Below the pieces are notes generated by a model. The model had not been told where the DNA came from, did not search any database, and saw nothing but the letters and a program-made list of their open reading frames with translations. Below are positions 8,201 to 17,073 of a stretch of 17,073 nt of DNA, in pieces; the stretch's first letter is position 1; every line of letters starts with the position of its first letter. The stretch is from Halocafeteria seosinensis (taxonomy: Eukaryota > Sar > Bigyra > Bicosoecida). The stretch is taken from assembly GCA_001687465.1 (NCBI GenBank), contig LVLI01000356.1:1-17073 (forward strand), read 5' to 3'. Both the position numbers and the translations under genes were made by a program.

Positions 8201-11200
8201 ATGTTTGGCTTTAGGCAGACGATTGCTGAGTCAGGAGTCGAAATCGTTAGAAGCCGCGGTGTTGCTTAAGCTGTTTGTTTTGCTACGTGGACTTTCAAGT
8301 TTGGAGGATGGTATTGCTACAGCGGATTCAAGCTCCCGCATTTTGAATGGTTTAAGTCCATCGGAAATAAAACATCTCCGCGCATATGATGGTCATATTG
8401 CGAAGTTCCAAGCTCGTACTGGCCAGCGTACCGAGAGCTCACGTTTTTCCCAAGTCGTCGACGAGTCTTGCACCAAACAAGCACCAAAGACTGCAGAAGA
8501 AGAATGGCGTCAAATTTGTGCAAAGTCAGGTAAGGGAAGTCAATACATGGAAGAGCTTATGGATATGGTTGGCATGGAAGAAGTGAAACAGCAAGCTCTC
8601 CAGATCTACACAACGGTCCAAGCTGCTCGTAGGCTCCCGAAGAATTCCCGTATTCATACCACGCTCAATTTTAGCTTCGTTGGAAATCCTGGTACAGGTA
8701 AGACATTTTATTTGAATATATCGATGGATCCCTTGTCAGATAAGGATGACTAAATGTCTTATATTTGCAGGAAAGACCAGTGTGGCTCGAATTTTTGGGA
8801 AGTTGCTTTACGAAGTCGGTGCGCGATCTTCAGACGTGTACAATGAGACGACGGCGACCCTACTAAAGCGAAAGGGCGCTAAGGAATTTGAGCAACTATT
8901 GAAAGACTCTCTTGGTGGTGTCCTATTTATTGATGAAGCGTACCAATTGGAGCCAGCACAGGATCCCGTGGGTCGAGATATCGTTGACGAGCTGTTGGTA
9001 GCCGCAGAAAACTACCGTGAACAATTAACGATCATTTTAGCCGGCTACAAGGATGAGATAGAGTCCAAACTGTACAGCTATAACTCTGGTATGGTGAGTC
9101 GATTTCAAGAGGTCGTCTTCCACGATTTTTACGACGCCGAATTACGAAAGATCTGGGACCGACTATTGAGGACCAAGTGTTGGCATGCTGATTCTGATGT
9201 CAGTCGTGTTGCTGTTCGACGTGTCGCCCGTTCGCGGGGTGCCAAAGGATTCGGGAATGGGCGAGCAGTTCGGACTGCGTTTGAGAATGCGTACAAACGT
9301 GCTACCACTCGAAGCGATTTAGATCCGCACAAACCGACAATTGTTCTCGAGGATGTCCTTGGTCCGCGTCCGTCCCGGCATACCATCCCTGAGTTGGACC
9401 AGGCCCTGTGTGATCTTGAGGAGCTGACTGGTCTGAAAACGGTGAAAAAGGCCATTTATGACCTGGTCGATTTGGTCGCCGATAACTATCAGAGGGAACT
9501 TCAGGGGCATCAAATCATGGAAGTTGTACAAAATCGCCTGATGCTTGGAAATCCCGGGACTGGCAAGACGACCGTGGCACAAATTTACGCACGTATCCTG
9601 AAAGCTTTGGGGTTGGTAAGCAAAGGATCGGTCGAGCTAAAGACAGCTGCCGACTTTATTGGCGAGCACGTTGGCGAAACTGTAAAGAAAACTGGTGCCA
9701 TTCTGGAACTATGCCAAGGAAAGGTTCTAGTAATTGATGAGGCCTATTGTCTGAATGACAATGGGTACGGTAAGCAGGCTATTGACACTTTGGTGGGGAA
9801 GGTTATGGGAACTCCAGGGGAGGATATCGCAGTGCTACTGTGTGGATATGGCCGAGAGATGAGAGATATGCTGCGAGAGCAAAATCCGGGCCTTTCCCGG
9901 CGTTTCAACCCCGAAAATGCTCTCATTTTCGAGGACTACGGTAACACTGCTTTGGGGAAAATTCTCCGTCATTGTTGTAAATCCGAAGGTGTAGAACTTC
10001 CTGTGGAAGCCTTACAAGCTGGCGTCCACCACCTTGCTGAAGAGCGGTCTCTTGGCAACTTTGGAAATGCTGGAGCTGTGCGTAATTTGTTAAGCTCTGC
10101 TAAGGTACGGATGAACTCTCGGTTAAGACAGTCATCCCGGCGAAAGGCAGCCGAGAAAAAGAAGAACAATCCCTTGCGGCTGGCCGTGGAGGACTTTGTC
10201 GGTCCCGGGGACAACGAAGAAAACGATGATGCTTTAGCACCACTGTGTAAGCTTCATGGAGCGGTCGAGGTCACCCAAAAGCTGGAAGAAGAATGGAAGC
10301 ACTTAGAAGTACAGCAGCGTGAAGGTAGAACGATTCGTAGTCGGCATTACATTTTCGCGGGCTCCCCGGGAACCGGGAAAACCACTGTTGCTAGGTGTAT
10401 GGGACAGATGTTGACGAAGCTAGGTCTTATTGCCCGGCCAGATGTAGTAGAGACTTCCGGTGCGGACTTATCCGGCTCGTATGTTGGTGAAGCCAAGGAA
10501 TTGGTAAAAAAGAAACTAGCGCAGGCCAAAGGAGGTGTTTTGTTTATTGACGAAGCGTATGAGTTAGGAAAGGGTAGATATGGCATGGAAGCCGCCAACA
10601 CCTTAGTGAGTCTGATGACTGAGGAAGAATACGCGAACAAGACGGTGGTCATTGTTGCCGGATACCGCGAGCCCATGCATGACATGTTAAGTCGTAACAG
10701 TGGTTTAAGGAGCCGTTTTACGCAAGAGGTTGAATTTCCCGATTGGTCTGCCCAAGATTGTACAGAACATTTTGTGACTCGGGCTCATCAAGATGGGTTC
10801 ACCGTTGAGAAAGAAGCTCTCAATCTTTTGCAGGAGTGCTTCGAGATATTACGACATCGGCCGGGATGGGCAAATGCCCGTGACGCAACGACAGCTTATG
10901 AACACAAGGTTTTGCCTAAACGATCCCAGCGAGCGTATGACGAAGGGGAAACTTCTCCGACGATCAAATATGACGATATTGCCCGGGGAATGGAGGCCTT
11001 CCTTCATGAGCGTCCGGCAGGTCCAGTTGTAGACTCTGTAGCGGGTGTGTCAAGACGAAAGCAATTAGCCTTGGAGAGTCAAGTTGCCGATGATGGTGAG
11101 GACGATGAACTAGTATACCGGGAAGAGGAAGATGAGCAACGTCGTCCTCCGCCTCCACCAGAAAAGGAGAATTCGGGAGTTTCAGAGACCCACGAGACCG

Positions 11201-11631
11201 ATGAAGCAGAATTTGACCAACTCGAGAAGACACGCGAGTACCGACAAAAGCAAGAAGAGCAGCGACTCCAGGAACTTCGCGAATTCGAAGAACAAGTTCG
11301 GAAAGAACAAGAAGAACTTCGTCGGCAGGAAGAGGAGCAGAGACGCCGCGAAGAAGAATTGCGTCGTCAACGGGAAGCAGCGGAAGCTGAAGCCGAACGT
11401 CAACGCCTGGCTGAGGAAATGCGAAAGCTTGAAGAAGAGCGGCGGCGTCAGGCTGAAGAAGCTCGGAAACGCGAGCAGGAGTTGAAGCGCAGACAAGAGG
11501 AAGAACGTAAGCAGCAAAAGATCAAAGAGATAGGGTTGTGCCCCATGTCGTTTCGGTGGCAAAAAGTCGGAAATGGTTACTACCAATGTGAAGGTGGAAC
11601 TCATTTTCTCCATGAATCCCGGATTGAGTAG
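5237..11631 (+). CDS. LRR / SPRY-like / triple CbxX-type AAA+ protein, three exons
   Basis: Exons 5237-5923, 6030-8697 and 8771-11631 splice in frame into about 2071 residues. In order: ribonuclease-inhibitor-type LRRs (36-213, 28-residue unit with NQIG..GATSLADALRVN); a charged R/E/A helix (230-260); a helical region (260-404); a SPRY/B30.2-like beta domain (about 475-676, late YPAV); more helices (706-1094); three CbxX/CfqX-SpoVK AAA+ modules; a proline run (1909); a long E/R/Q coiled coil (1931-2037); and a C-terminal motif with C2042, C2058, H2063 and H2066. All AAA+ modules look intact: Walker A GNPGTGKT, GNPGTGKT, GSPGTGKT at 1114, 1378, 1649; Walker B VL(F/V)IDEAY at 1169, 1437, 1708; arginine-finger SRF/RRF/SRF near 1229, 1496, 1767. 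CbxX-type ATPases remodel protein complexes (rubisco activases are relatives), but that role is not shown here. LRR plus SPRY sensors joined to an oligomerising ATPase resemble immune receptors; this is inference. No signal peptide is seen, so it is probably cytosolic. The ATG at 5258 is an alternative start. Confidence 0.88.
5450..5869 (+). repeat. Five 84-bp tandem LRR-encoding repeats
   Basis: Five units of exactly 84 bp (28 codons) start with CAAATAGGTGA at 5450, 5534, 5618, 5702 and 5786. The stretch encoding GATS(L/F)ADALRV is almost base-identical in every copy; differences cluster where the variable positions before NQIG would face a ligand. A more diverged first repeat (about 5345-5449) carries an extra 24 bp encoding eight residues, with two near copies of the AATACG-CT core, apparently a partial internal duplication. 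Confidence 0.9.
5924..6029 (+). other. Intron 1 of the LRR-AAA gene
   Basis: GT-AG intron of 106 nt, donor CGG/GTAAGC and acceptor TTTCTCGCAG, phase 0. Without splicing the LRR frame stops at 6019 and the downstream frame would need the in-intron ATG at 6000. With splicing, the LRR tail joins directly to the charged helix. This join is the main evidence that the LRR and AAA parts are one gene. Confidence 0.85.
8698..8770 (+). other. Intron 2 of the LRR-AAA gene, inside the first Walker A motif
   Basis: GT-AG intron of 73 nt, donor ACAG/GTAAGA and acceptor TATTTGCAG. It splits the second Gly codon of GTGKT in the first P-loop (phase 1). Removal rebuilds GNPGTGKTSVARIFGKLL, a standard AAA+ start. 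Unspliced, the frame ends at 8753 just after the Walker A. Confidence 0.97.
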
Positions 11632-12100
11632 GTGCAAGTGTAGCTCTCCCACGCAGCATGCATGACCAGGCGCAGTGAGTAGGTATCCGATCACTACTGG
11701 GAGTAAGCTATATACTATAAAAATTTCTCTAACAAGACTCAACACAAGAATGAGAATACAAACTAACGCATTCTTCTACACACATGATGTACTGTACATG
11801 CATTTTCCCTCATCGTAACCTTGTTCCGCTGGCATGCGCTGGCTTATGGATGATGTTCCTACAGTATATCAAGCAGGGTGGAGCACCTACAGTGCACCAT
11901 TGCCAGAATCAACTGTATTCCCATTTTTGGTAACGATGCCCGCAAGCGAGAGTTACAAAGTGCATTACCATCGGAACGTCCAGAAGAGAGAAGGGAAAGA
12001 TGAAATTAATCTCATCGAACGACGTGCCAGCCAGCTGGGTACCGAATTACTCCGAAGGCTACGCTGACCGACAGCGAATCAGGATTTTGGGGATAGAGAC

Positions 12101-12121
12101 TCTCTCTCTATTAGAGAGGGA
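12101..12121. repeat. CT/GA hairpin
   Basis: A TC-rich arm (12101-12109) and a GA-rich arm (12113-12121) form a 9-bp stem with one G-T wobble around the loop ATT. It lies about 470 bp after the LRR-AAA stop. It could shape 3' end formation between convergent genes, but no functional evidence is visible. Confidence 0.5.
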
Positions 12122-12267
12122 CGAACGACGCCTCATGTGACTCTAACTGTCTTGAGAATTGGAAAAGTTCCTGCCCTTTGGTATACTTGCTAAGAGGAGA
12201 GCGGAAGAAAGAGCTAATGCGATTCTAAGAAAAACAATCTGCTTCAGAGGGTTCAATAGCGGGAAGT

Positions 12268-12293
12268 GTCACCGGAATTTGTCACCGGAATTG
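12268..12293. repeat. 13-bp tandem duplication
   Basis: GTCACCGGAATTT is followed directly by GTCACCGGAATTG, two 13-bp copies differing in the last base. A simple local duplication in non-coding DNA. Confidence 0.85.
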
Positions 12294-12477
12294 AGAACAT
12301 GGCCACCGTGCATTCACTCTACGAACCAAAACGAAATCTGGGAATGCGTATTTGAAGGAATATCAAAACCGAAAGTCCATCCTTCTCCCATCTCATTCAA
12401 GGGGTACAATCCCCAATGAAATGACAATCAAAAGTTGGCCCGATGACTCAATGACGAGCCCAAAATGCCGCAATGCT

Positions 12478-12519
12478 CCCGATGACGAGCTTGTGTAGTA
12501 GCAATTAATAATCATCGGG
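12478..12519. repeat. Inverted repeat, 8-bp arms
   Basis: CCCGATGA at 12478 and TCATCGGG at 12512 are perfect reverse complements separated by 26 nt. A third related copy, CCCGATGACTC, lies just upstream near 12439. No gene is attached; function unknown. Confidence 0.5.
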
Positions 12520-12736
12520 GGTTGTTTGGTCACCAATTAATGCCTCGTATATGGTATGCTATTGCCTTAGACTTATAGTGAGTATTTTTTATTACCATAG
12601 AGAGATCTCTGGAAGGGTTTAGGGCCATTTCCTTTGTCCTAAGGCACGTAGAGCGCGGTGTCCCTGAGTCCCCTGAGCACTCCTCTGCAATTTGCGCCTC
12701 ACTGCATCTAAAATTTAACATCGACTAAGCGCTTAT

Positions 12737-15700
12737 TTACAAGGTTGCAAAGTATTGTAATAAGGTGTCTTCGACGACAATGTGATCCTGGAAATCCGGA
12801 TCACGTTTGAGGTCTCCGGCAGCAGCGTACATAAACTGATCGTTGGCCTCTTCAGACTCCCTCGGATCTCCACCCTTTCGAATAAATTCCTTGATTGTAC
12901 CTCCGATTTCAATATCCAATTGAACTTGTGCCTCTGCGGAGCCTATTAACTGGTACGCAACTGGAAGGCACGAGACGAGTACGGGCTGTTCAAATGGAGA
13001 ATTGCTTGTTCTTAACGTTGACGGGCTGAACGAATGTAAGAGCTCACATTTCTCGGCAATGTTTCCACTCGATCCAGACAGTATGCTCACGTCTGTGGAA
13101 TTCCACGAAGACGAGCTCATGGTGACGATGGTTTCTATGGTATTACGCGAACCTGCAAGACCTCTAACCCTTCGGTCTATCACCCGTACTTCAGAGCCGT
13201 AAGTGATTTCAATGCTGCTTGAGGGTAATTCCTGGTCCCCCGTCTCCAAGCTTGGAGGTGCTACTTCTATTTGATCACATCGTCTTCCTTTCCATGGAGG
13301 CTCACAATCGCATTTGAATTGTCTTTGAGCGTCTGAATGTCCAGGAAGAGTTTCTTCTTTGTTACATGCGTTTCCTCGGAAGTTACAAACAGCTTCGCAG
13401 TTCCAGAAACAGCCAGGTCCGAACCATCCTGCGTTACACACGCAGCTGGTTAAGGGTTCTCGGTCGTCCAATTCGATAAACTGTTTCGGTATTTGCGGAG
13501 CTGTGGCTAGGTGTTGTTTTTCGGGGAGTAGCTTCCGTGCCTCATCTGACCCTGCTGCTGAAGCAAGTTGCAACTGCGCCACGGATCCATACTGTCCTCC
13601 CGTGTTTGCCAGATTGACCGCGGTACCCCGATAGCAAATTGGAATATCGCATTGCTCACCAGCCCACATCCTGTCACATATACATAACCCTGAATCAGAC
13701 CTATGTCCGAAAAAGCAGCTCGGGTCAGTACTGCCGCTGCGCTCCTTGCATCCAGGTCCTGCCCATCCCTCTTTACATTCACATTTGCGGACGGACACTG
13801 TAGGTCCATCATCGGAAGCCTTTACATCCTTGGATACTACATGGCCGTGGACACATTCCACCGGGGTAGGCCACGGGTTTGAGCAGTTGGTTCCCGACCA
13901 CCCTACCTCACACACGCATGTTCCATGCTTAAGGGTTCCGTGTTCACAGTGTAGAGGTACATCGCAGTGACGTCCAGTCCATCCCGGTATACACTCGCAT
14001 TGCCTATCAACAATGACCCCGTTAGGGCCACATTGACTTTGTTGACAACGGTCGCCTGTCCATGCATCAGACTCAAAGCATCTGCATGTCTCCGGGTTGT
14101 CCGCATCACACCAACCACGTTGATTACAATATTCCAAGCAGTCTGTTTTGCACTCTGGACCATGATGGCCGGGATCACATTGACAACCTTGATTTTGGCT
14201 CAGCTGCCCCAACCTCCCACAGTGTGGAATTGGAGGTGAGCCAAACTGGCCTACCAAGTCTTCAACCCTTGAAACGACTGCTCCTTGGTGGTCGACGACC
14301 ATGTCGTTGAGGTTTATTTCGCTCATGCCCGTGCCGTTGGCACGAAGCAAGCGTGCAACGTTCCAGGAGGCATCCATAATGACGATACCTCCGTTTAGTT
14401 CAATCATCTCATTGATTAACCCTGTATTGCAGTTAGCTCTATAGGGAGGTCCACGAATTAAGCCGCGGCCAGTGAAGCTGTGCGTCCAAAGTTGGCCTCT
14501 TATCTCGCCGGAGGACATGGTTACCTTCGCCATGGGGGCAAGCAAGGTCCCCTTCATGTGGGTATTCTTCAAGTTTAGCTTTGTACTGAAAGGGAAGTTC
14601 CAAATGGTCGACCGAACAGTGTCGTTGTGACTGAAATATCCTGTTAATTTCTTATTCTCCATGGATACACGCTTGGCAAAAGTGGGCATGTTGCTCTTCT
14701 CTACCCCTTGGCGGTGCCAGTCACCGTCGCCAATGCCATATCCAGTATGCGCATTATTCCAAATTACATTAATTATTGTGGCTGGTATACCCGCACCGCT
14801 TTGGTTGAGTGCTTCTTGAAATGATGGAACCGTGTCTGCAGCAGTCCTAAATGGAGAGTATTCCTCATGTTGAGCAAATGGAGTAATATCCAAATCAATA
14901 CTACTCGCTTCGGCAATGTCACTGGCTGATATATGAAAAATGTTGACATCCTTTCTTGTCCCCTTAAGGAAAATCTTGTTGAATTTAGCATAACTTGTTC
15001 CAGTTCTCGGTAAGCTCATAAGTCGCTTGGAGAATGAGTTCAAAGCCAACTCGGCTCCTTCAAAGTCTACTGGAAACCTATGTTCACCCACCTCCCTCGT
15101 CTTCTCATCAGTGGTCACACCTTGGAGGTTAAGATTTCCGCGAACGATTGCATCACCAGATAAAACGTAACTGGAGGCAAGATACAAGTTGCGTCCAGCA
15201 GCCAAATGCGGCAGCGTGGCAGAGTCCGTTATCTGCGTCTGCTGGAAAGGAGCAGGGCTCATGGCCACGTCCGACTCGACTAGAGTAACGTCCCCTCCAG
15301 CAGCCAACGGGCCTTCGATCAAGGAGTTTTCGGATCTCCAGCTTCCAAGCAACAGAGCATTGTAAAATGGAATGTTTGGATGCAGGTTTCCTCCACAGCC
15401 GGCGGTGGGACTTGATTCGTTGCATCTTGCACCGCAATTCCCCATGGGGCAAACACAAAATCCAGCGGCCGTGCACCGGCCGCCATTATTACATTCAACT
15501 CCGTCCCCATTCATCCGTTTCGGGTCGCATCGCAGTACCGTAAGCAATCTCTCCACCAGCAAGCCTGTTCCGTTCAGCACTACCCCTAAGTATATATGCT
15601 CTAGAGGGGGTACGTGTGGACATCCTGTCGACGAGTCCATACTGTCCGTAGGAGTTTCATAGAGTGCGAAGTCTACGTCGTCGGGGATTGTACATTCTCC

Positions 15701-17073
15701 ATTGAAATTGCCCTTCACCTGAAAAGGCGTTCGCCGTAAAACGTTGCTAAATTGGTCGTATAATGTGCACTCGTAGGCCTCCATTATGATATCCTCGAAT
15801 TTGCTACCCCCTAGACCCATATTCGCCATTTTGCTCGATATCAAGTGGTATCCATCGAAATTGACCACTTGGCCCGGAACTACCGCGTCACCGTCAAGAG
15901 CCAGGCCGCGAGCAGCACTAATTTCCGGACTGCGTTCCACTACGGGAATATCACAACTTGCTCCCGTCCACCCAGAACTGCAGTGGCAACCCTCTGGCGT
16001 ACATTCACCGTTGCAAGGGCAACCATTAAGACATTGCTCTCGAAGTTGGGAGACCTTGCGACATCCTTCCCGCAACACCACTGAAGGAGATGGGGAGTCT
16101 ACGGCTAAAAGATGCCGTAGTCTCTCGTCAGAAGAGGGTGACGCGGAGCTTGAACTACTTCCCGATGTCGACGGTGTAACACTTAACGAGGAAGTAGAGG
16201 TTACGGTTTCGCTAGGAGAAAACGACGGAGTGGCGATTTCACTCCCCGACGAAGATGGCGTTAATGACTCGCTTGGCGTAAAGGACGGCGTTGCGGAATG
16301 TGACGGAGACCGAGACGAAGACGGGCTTTCACTCGGCGAGTAACTAGCAGTTACCGTTCCCGACGGAGACTGGGATGTTGACGGAGTAACACTTAACGAG
16401 GAAGTAGAGGTTATGGTTTCGCTAGGAGAAAATGACGGAGTGGCTGTTTCGCTGGCCGAAGTCGATGGGCTCCCGGTTTTGGATGGCGATAGCGATGACG
16501 AAGACGTTTCGGTTGACGAAGAAGAAGGACTAGTTGTTTTAGACGCAGTGCCAGGTGAAGACGGAGTTTCACTGACAGAGGCTGAAGGACTAGAAGTCTC
16601 GAGTGGAGATGGGGATTGAGAGGGGATCTCGCTGTGTGACGGGGTGGGAGAGTGTGAAGCCGATCCAGATGCTGACGATGAAAGTGTTTCTGATGGCGAT
16701 TTAGATGCAGACGGTGTCTCACTTACAGACGACGAAGGCGTTGCAGTTGTCGACGGAGAGTGAGAGGAAGATGGTGTTTCACTTCCAGAGGAAGACCGAG
16801 TCGGTGTTTCTGATGGCGATTCAGATACAGACGGTGTCCCACTAACAGACGACGAGGGCGTTGCAGTTGTCGACGGAGAGTGAGAGGAAGATGGTGTTTC
16901 ACTTCCAGAGGAAGACGGACTTGGTGTTTCTGAAGACGATTCAGATGCAGAAGGTGTCTCACTTACAGACGACGAGGGCGTCACAGTCTCTGACGGAGAG
17001 TGAGAGGAAGATGGTGTTTCACTTCCAGAGGAAGACGGACTTGGGGTTTCTGATGGCGATTCAGATGCAGACG
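12737..17073 (-). CDS. Surface protein: Ser/Pro/Thr stalk, EGF modules, choice-of-anchor A domain (N-terminus missing)
   Basis: The frame is open from the right edge of the window to a TAA at 12737, over 1440 codons without an intron; the start is outside. Order on the minus strand: a Ser/Pro/Thr/Glu-rich stalk (17073 to about 16132) of SPSETPSSS-like units; an EGF-like module (16030-15950, C.C..C.C..GWTG..C); a linker; a short Cys cluster (about 15505-15395); a choice-of-anchor A domain (15388-14429); an EGF array (14221-13640); a last EGF-like pair (13444-13277); and a C-terminal region with no Cys-rich module and no obvious membrane helix. The anchor-A call rests on YNALLLGSWRSENSLIEG with AAGGDV near its start and STIWNFPFST...GTLLAPMAKV later, which matches that family's beta-helix core. 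Such a protein is probably secreted and O-glycosylated on the stalk, acting in adhesion or the extracellular matrix. A signal peptide is expected upstream but cannot be seen. Confidence 0.9.
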   Translation of the reverse strand, partial: SASESPSETPSPSSSGSETPSSSHSPSETVTPSSSVSETPSASESSSETPSPSSSGSETPSSSHSPSTTATPSSSVSGTPSVSESPSETPTRSSSGSETPSSSHSPSTTATPSSSVSETPSASKSPSETLSSSASGSASHSPTPSHSEIPSQSPSPLETSSPSASVSETPSSPGTASKTTSPSSSSTETSSSSLSPSKTGSPSTSASETATPSFSPSETITSTSSLSVTPSTSQSPSGTVTASYSPSESPSSSRSPSHSATPSFTPSESLTPSSSGSEIATPSFSPSETVTSTSSLSVTPSTSGSSSSSASPSSDERLRHLLAVDSPSPSVVLREGCRKVSQLREQCLNGCPCNGECTPEGCHCSSGWTGASCDIPVVERSPEISAARGLALDGDAVVPGQVVNFDGYHLISSKMANMGLGGSKFEDIIMEAYECTLYDQFSNVLRRTPFQVKGNFNGECTIPDDVDFALYETPTDSMDSSTGCPHVPPLEHIYLGVVLNGTGLLVERLLTVLRCDPKRMNGDGVECNNGGRCTAAGFCVCPMGNCGARCNESSPTAGCGGNLHPNIPFYNALLLGSWRSENSLIEGPLAAGGDVTLVESDVAMSPAPFQQTQITDSATLPHLAAGRNLYLASSYVLSGDAIVRGNLNLQGVTTDEKTREVGEHRFPVDFEGAELALNSFSKRLMSLPRTGTSYAKFNKIFLKGTRKDVNIFHISASDIAEASSIDLDITPFAQHEEYSPFRTAADTVPSFQEALNQSGAGIPATIINVIWNNAHTGYGIGDGDWHRQGVEKSNMPTFAKRVSMENKKLTGYFSHNDTVRSTIWNFPFSTKLNLKNTHMKGTLLAPMAKVTMSSGEIRGQLWTHSFTGRGLIRGPPYRANCNTGLINEMIELNGGIVIMDASWNVARLLRANGTGMSEINLNDMVVDHQGAVVSRVEDLVGQFGSPPIPHCGRLGQLSQNQGCQCDPGHHGPECKTDCLEYCNQRGWCDADNPETCRCFESDAWTGDRCQQSQCGPNGVIVDRQCECIPGWTGRHCDVPLHCEHGTLKHGTCVCEVGWSGTNCSNPWPTPVECVHGHVVSKDVKASDDGPTVSVRKCECKEGWAGPGCKERSGSTDPSCFFGHRSDSGLCICDRMWAGEQCDIPICYRGTAVNLANTGGQYGSVAQLQLASAAGSDEARKLLPEKQHLATAPQIPKQFIELDDREPLTSCVCNAGWFGPGCFWNCEAVCNFRGNACNKEETLPGHSDAQRQFKCDCEPPWKGRRCDQIEVAPPSLETGDQELPSSSIEITYGSEVRVIDRRVRGLAGSRNTIETIVTMSSSSWNSTDVSILSGSSGNIAEKCELLHSFSPSTLRTSNSPFEQPVLVSCLPVAYQLIGSAEAQVQLDIEIGGTIKEFIRKGGDPRESEEANDQFMYAAAGDLKRDPDFQDHIVVEDTLLQYFATL
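16170..16444 (-). repeat. 65-bp block repeated at 210-bp spacing in the Ser/Pro stalk
   Basis: The segments 16170-16234 and 16380-16444 match over 65 bp with three differences, and both encode the block ATPSFSPSET followed by TSTSSLSVTPSTS. The 210-bp offset is 70 codons, so the frame is kept. This is a second repeat family, distinct from the 120-bp units, and shows the stalk grew by several separate duplications. Confidence 0.85.
16681..17073 (-). repeat. 120-bp (40-residue) tandem repeats of the mucin-like stalk
   Basis: Three full copies with exact 120-bp period (16681-16800, 16801-16920, 16921-17040) and part of a fourth up to the window edge. Each encodes a 40-residue block such as SVSETPSASESPSETPSPSS plus a GSETPSSSHSPS segment. 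Copies differ at only a few positions and no indels break the period. The array continues outside the window, so its copy number is unknown. Confidence 0.93.

Larger units (their letters stand above)
11632..12736. other. Intergenic region between two convergent genes
   Basis: About 1.1 kb holding the 3' ends of the LRR-AAA gene and the EGF gene. An open frame at 11834-12067 (77 codons, ATG start) looks mildly protein-like but has no recognisable domain or spliced partner; a second at 12159-12419 has no ATG. I do not call either. The region contains a CT-rich hairpin, a 13-bp tandem duplication and an inverted repeat. Confidence 0.5.

Noticed and set aside
6000-8753. Stand-alone gene starting at the ATG at 6000
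   Set aside because: That ATG lies inside the intron 5924-6029. Splicing joins the LRR exon in phase, and the frame end at 8753 is intron read-through within a Walker A motif.
8746-11631. Stand-alone AAA+ gene starting at 8746
   Set aside because: The first residues are intron sequence, and the model would start in the middle of the first P-loop. Splicing 8697/8771 restores it exactly.
11182-11745. Leu/Phe-rich 187-codon minus-strand ORF resembling a multi-pass membrane protein
   Set aside because: It is the antisense of the Glu/Arg/Gln coiled coil of the LRR-AAA gene; hydrophobicity is a by-product of reverse-complemented GAA/GAG/AAG codons.
11834-12067. 77-codon ATG ORF between the convergent genes
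   Set aside because: Slightly protein-like in the C-terminal half but unsupported by domain, repeat or splice evidence.
16982-16984. Start codon of the EGF protein at 16984
   Set aside because: The codon is GTG inside the repeat array, and the frame stays open to the window edge, so the true start is outside.
16681-17073. CRISPR-like regularly spaced repeats
   Set aside because: The repeats are contiguous 120-bp coding units in an open frame, without unique spacers, in a eukaryotic gene.

Overview
This window is nuclear DNA of a eukaryote, probably a unicellular alga. Genes are interrupted by short GT-AG introns (66-179 nt where I could place them), they lie on both strands, and the families are eukaryotic: TMEM107, a mitochondrial COA1/TIM21-like protein, EGF repeats, and a fusion of ribonuclease-inhibitor-type LRRs with CbxX-type AAA+ modules. 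Balanced base composition, short introns and this repertoire suggest a stramenopile such as a diatom or relative. That assignment is inference, not proof.

Layout. (1) 1-1748, plus strand: 3' part of a gene for a single-pass membrane protein with a long, basic, Ser-rich tail; its 5' exons lie to the left of the window or are only partly resolved. (2) 1860-2822, minus: a three-exon gene for a COA1/TIM21-like mitochondrial membrane protein, convergent with gene 1. (3) 3227-3794, plus: a three-exon gene for TMEM107, a ciliary transition-zone membrane protein, head-to-head with gene 2 across about 400 bp. One of its introns is 66 nt, in frame and free of stops, so simple ORF calling misses it. (4) 3795-5236: a gene-poor stretch with a palindrome, a TATA-like box, a 21-bp tandem duplication and hairpins. 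(5) 5237-11631, plus: one large three-exon gene that ORF calling would split into three. It encodes about 2071 residues: LRRs, a charged helix, a helical region, a SPRY-like beta domain, more helices, three complete CbxX/SpoVK AAA+ modules, a long coiled coil and a C-terminal Cys/His motif. (6) 11632-12736: intergenic with short repeats. (7) 12737-17073, minus: 3' part of a gene for a large secreted or surface protein. It has a Ser/Pro/Thr mucin-like stalk with 120-bp tandem repeats, EGF modules and a choice-of-anchor A domain; its N-terminus is beyond the right edge.

The genes do not form an obvious pathway. The most interesting objects are the NLR-like LRR/SPRY/triple-AAA+ protein with nearly identical 84-bp LRR repeats, the TMEM107 gene with its hidden intron, and the surface protein joining eukaryotic EGF modules to a domain best known from bacteria. 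Both large proteins carry period-exact DNA repeats likely to vary in copy number between alleles.
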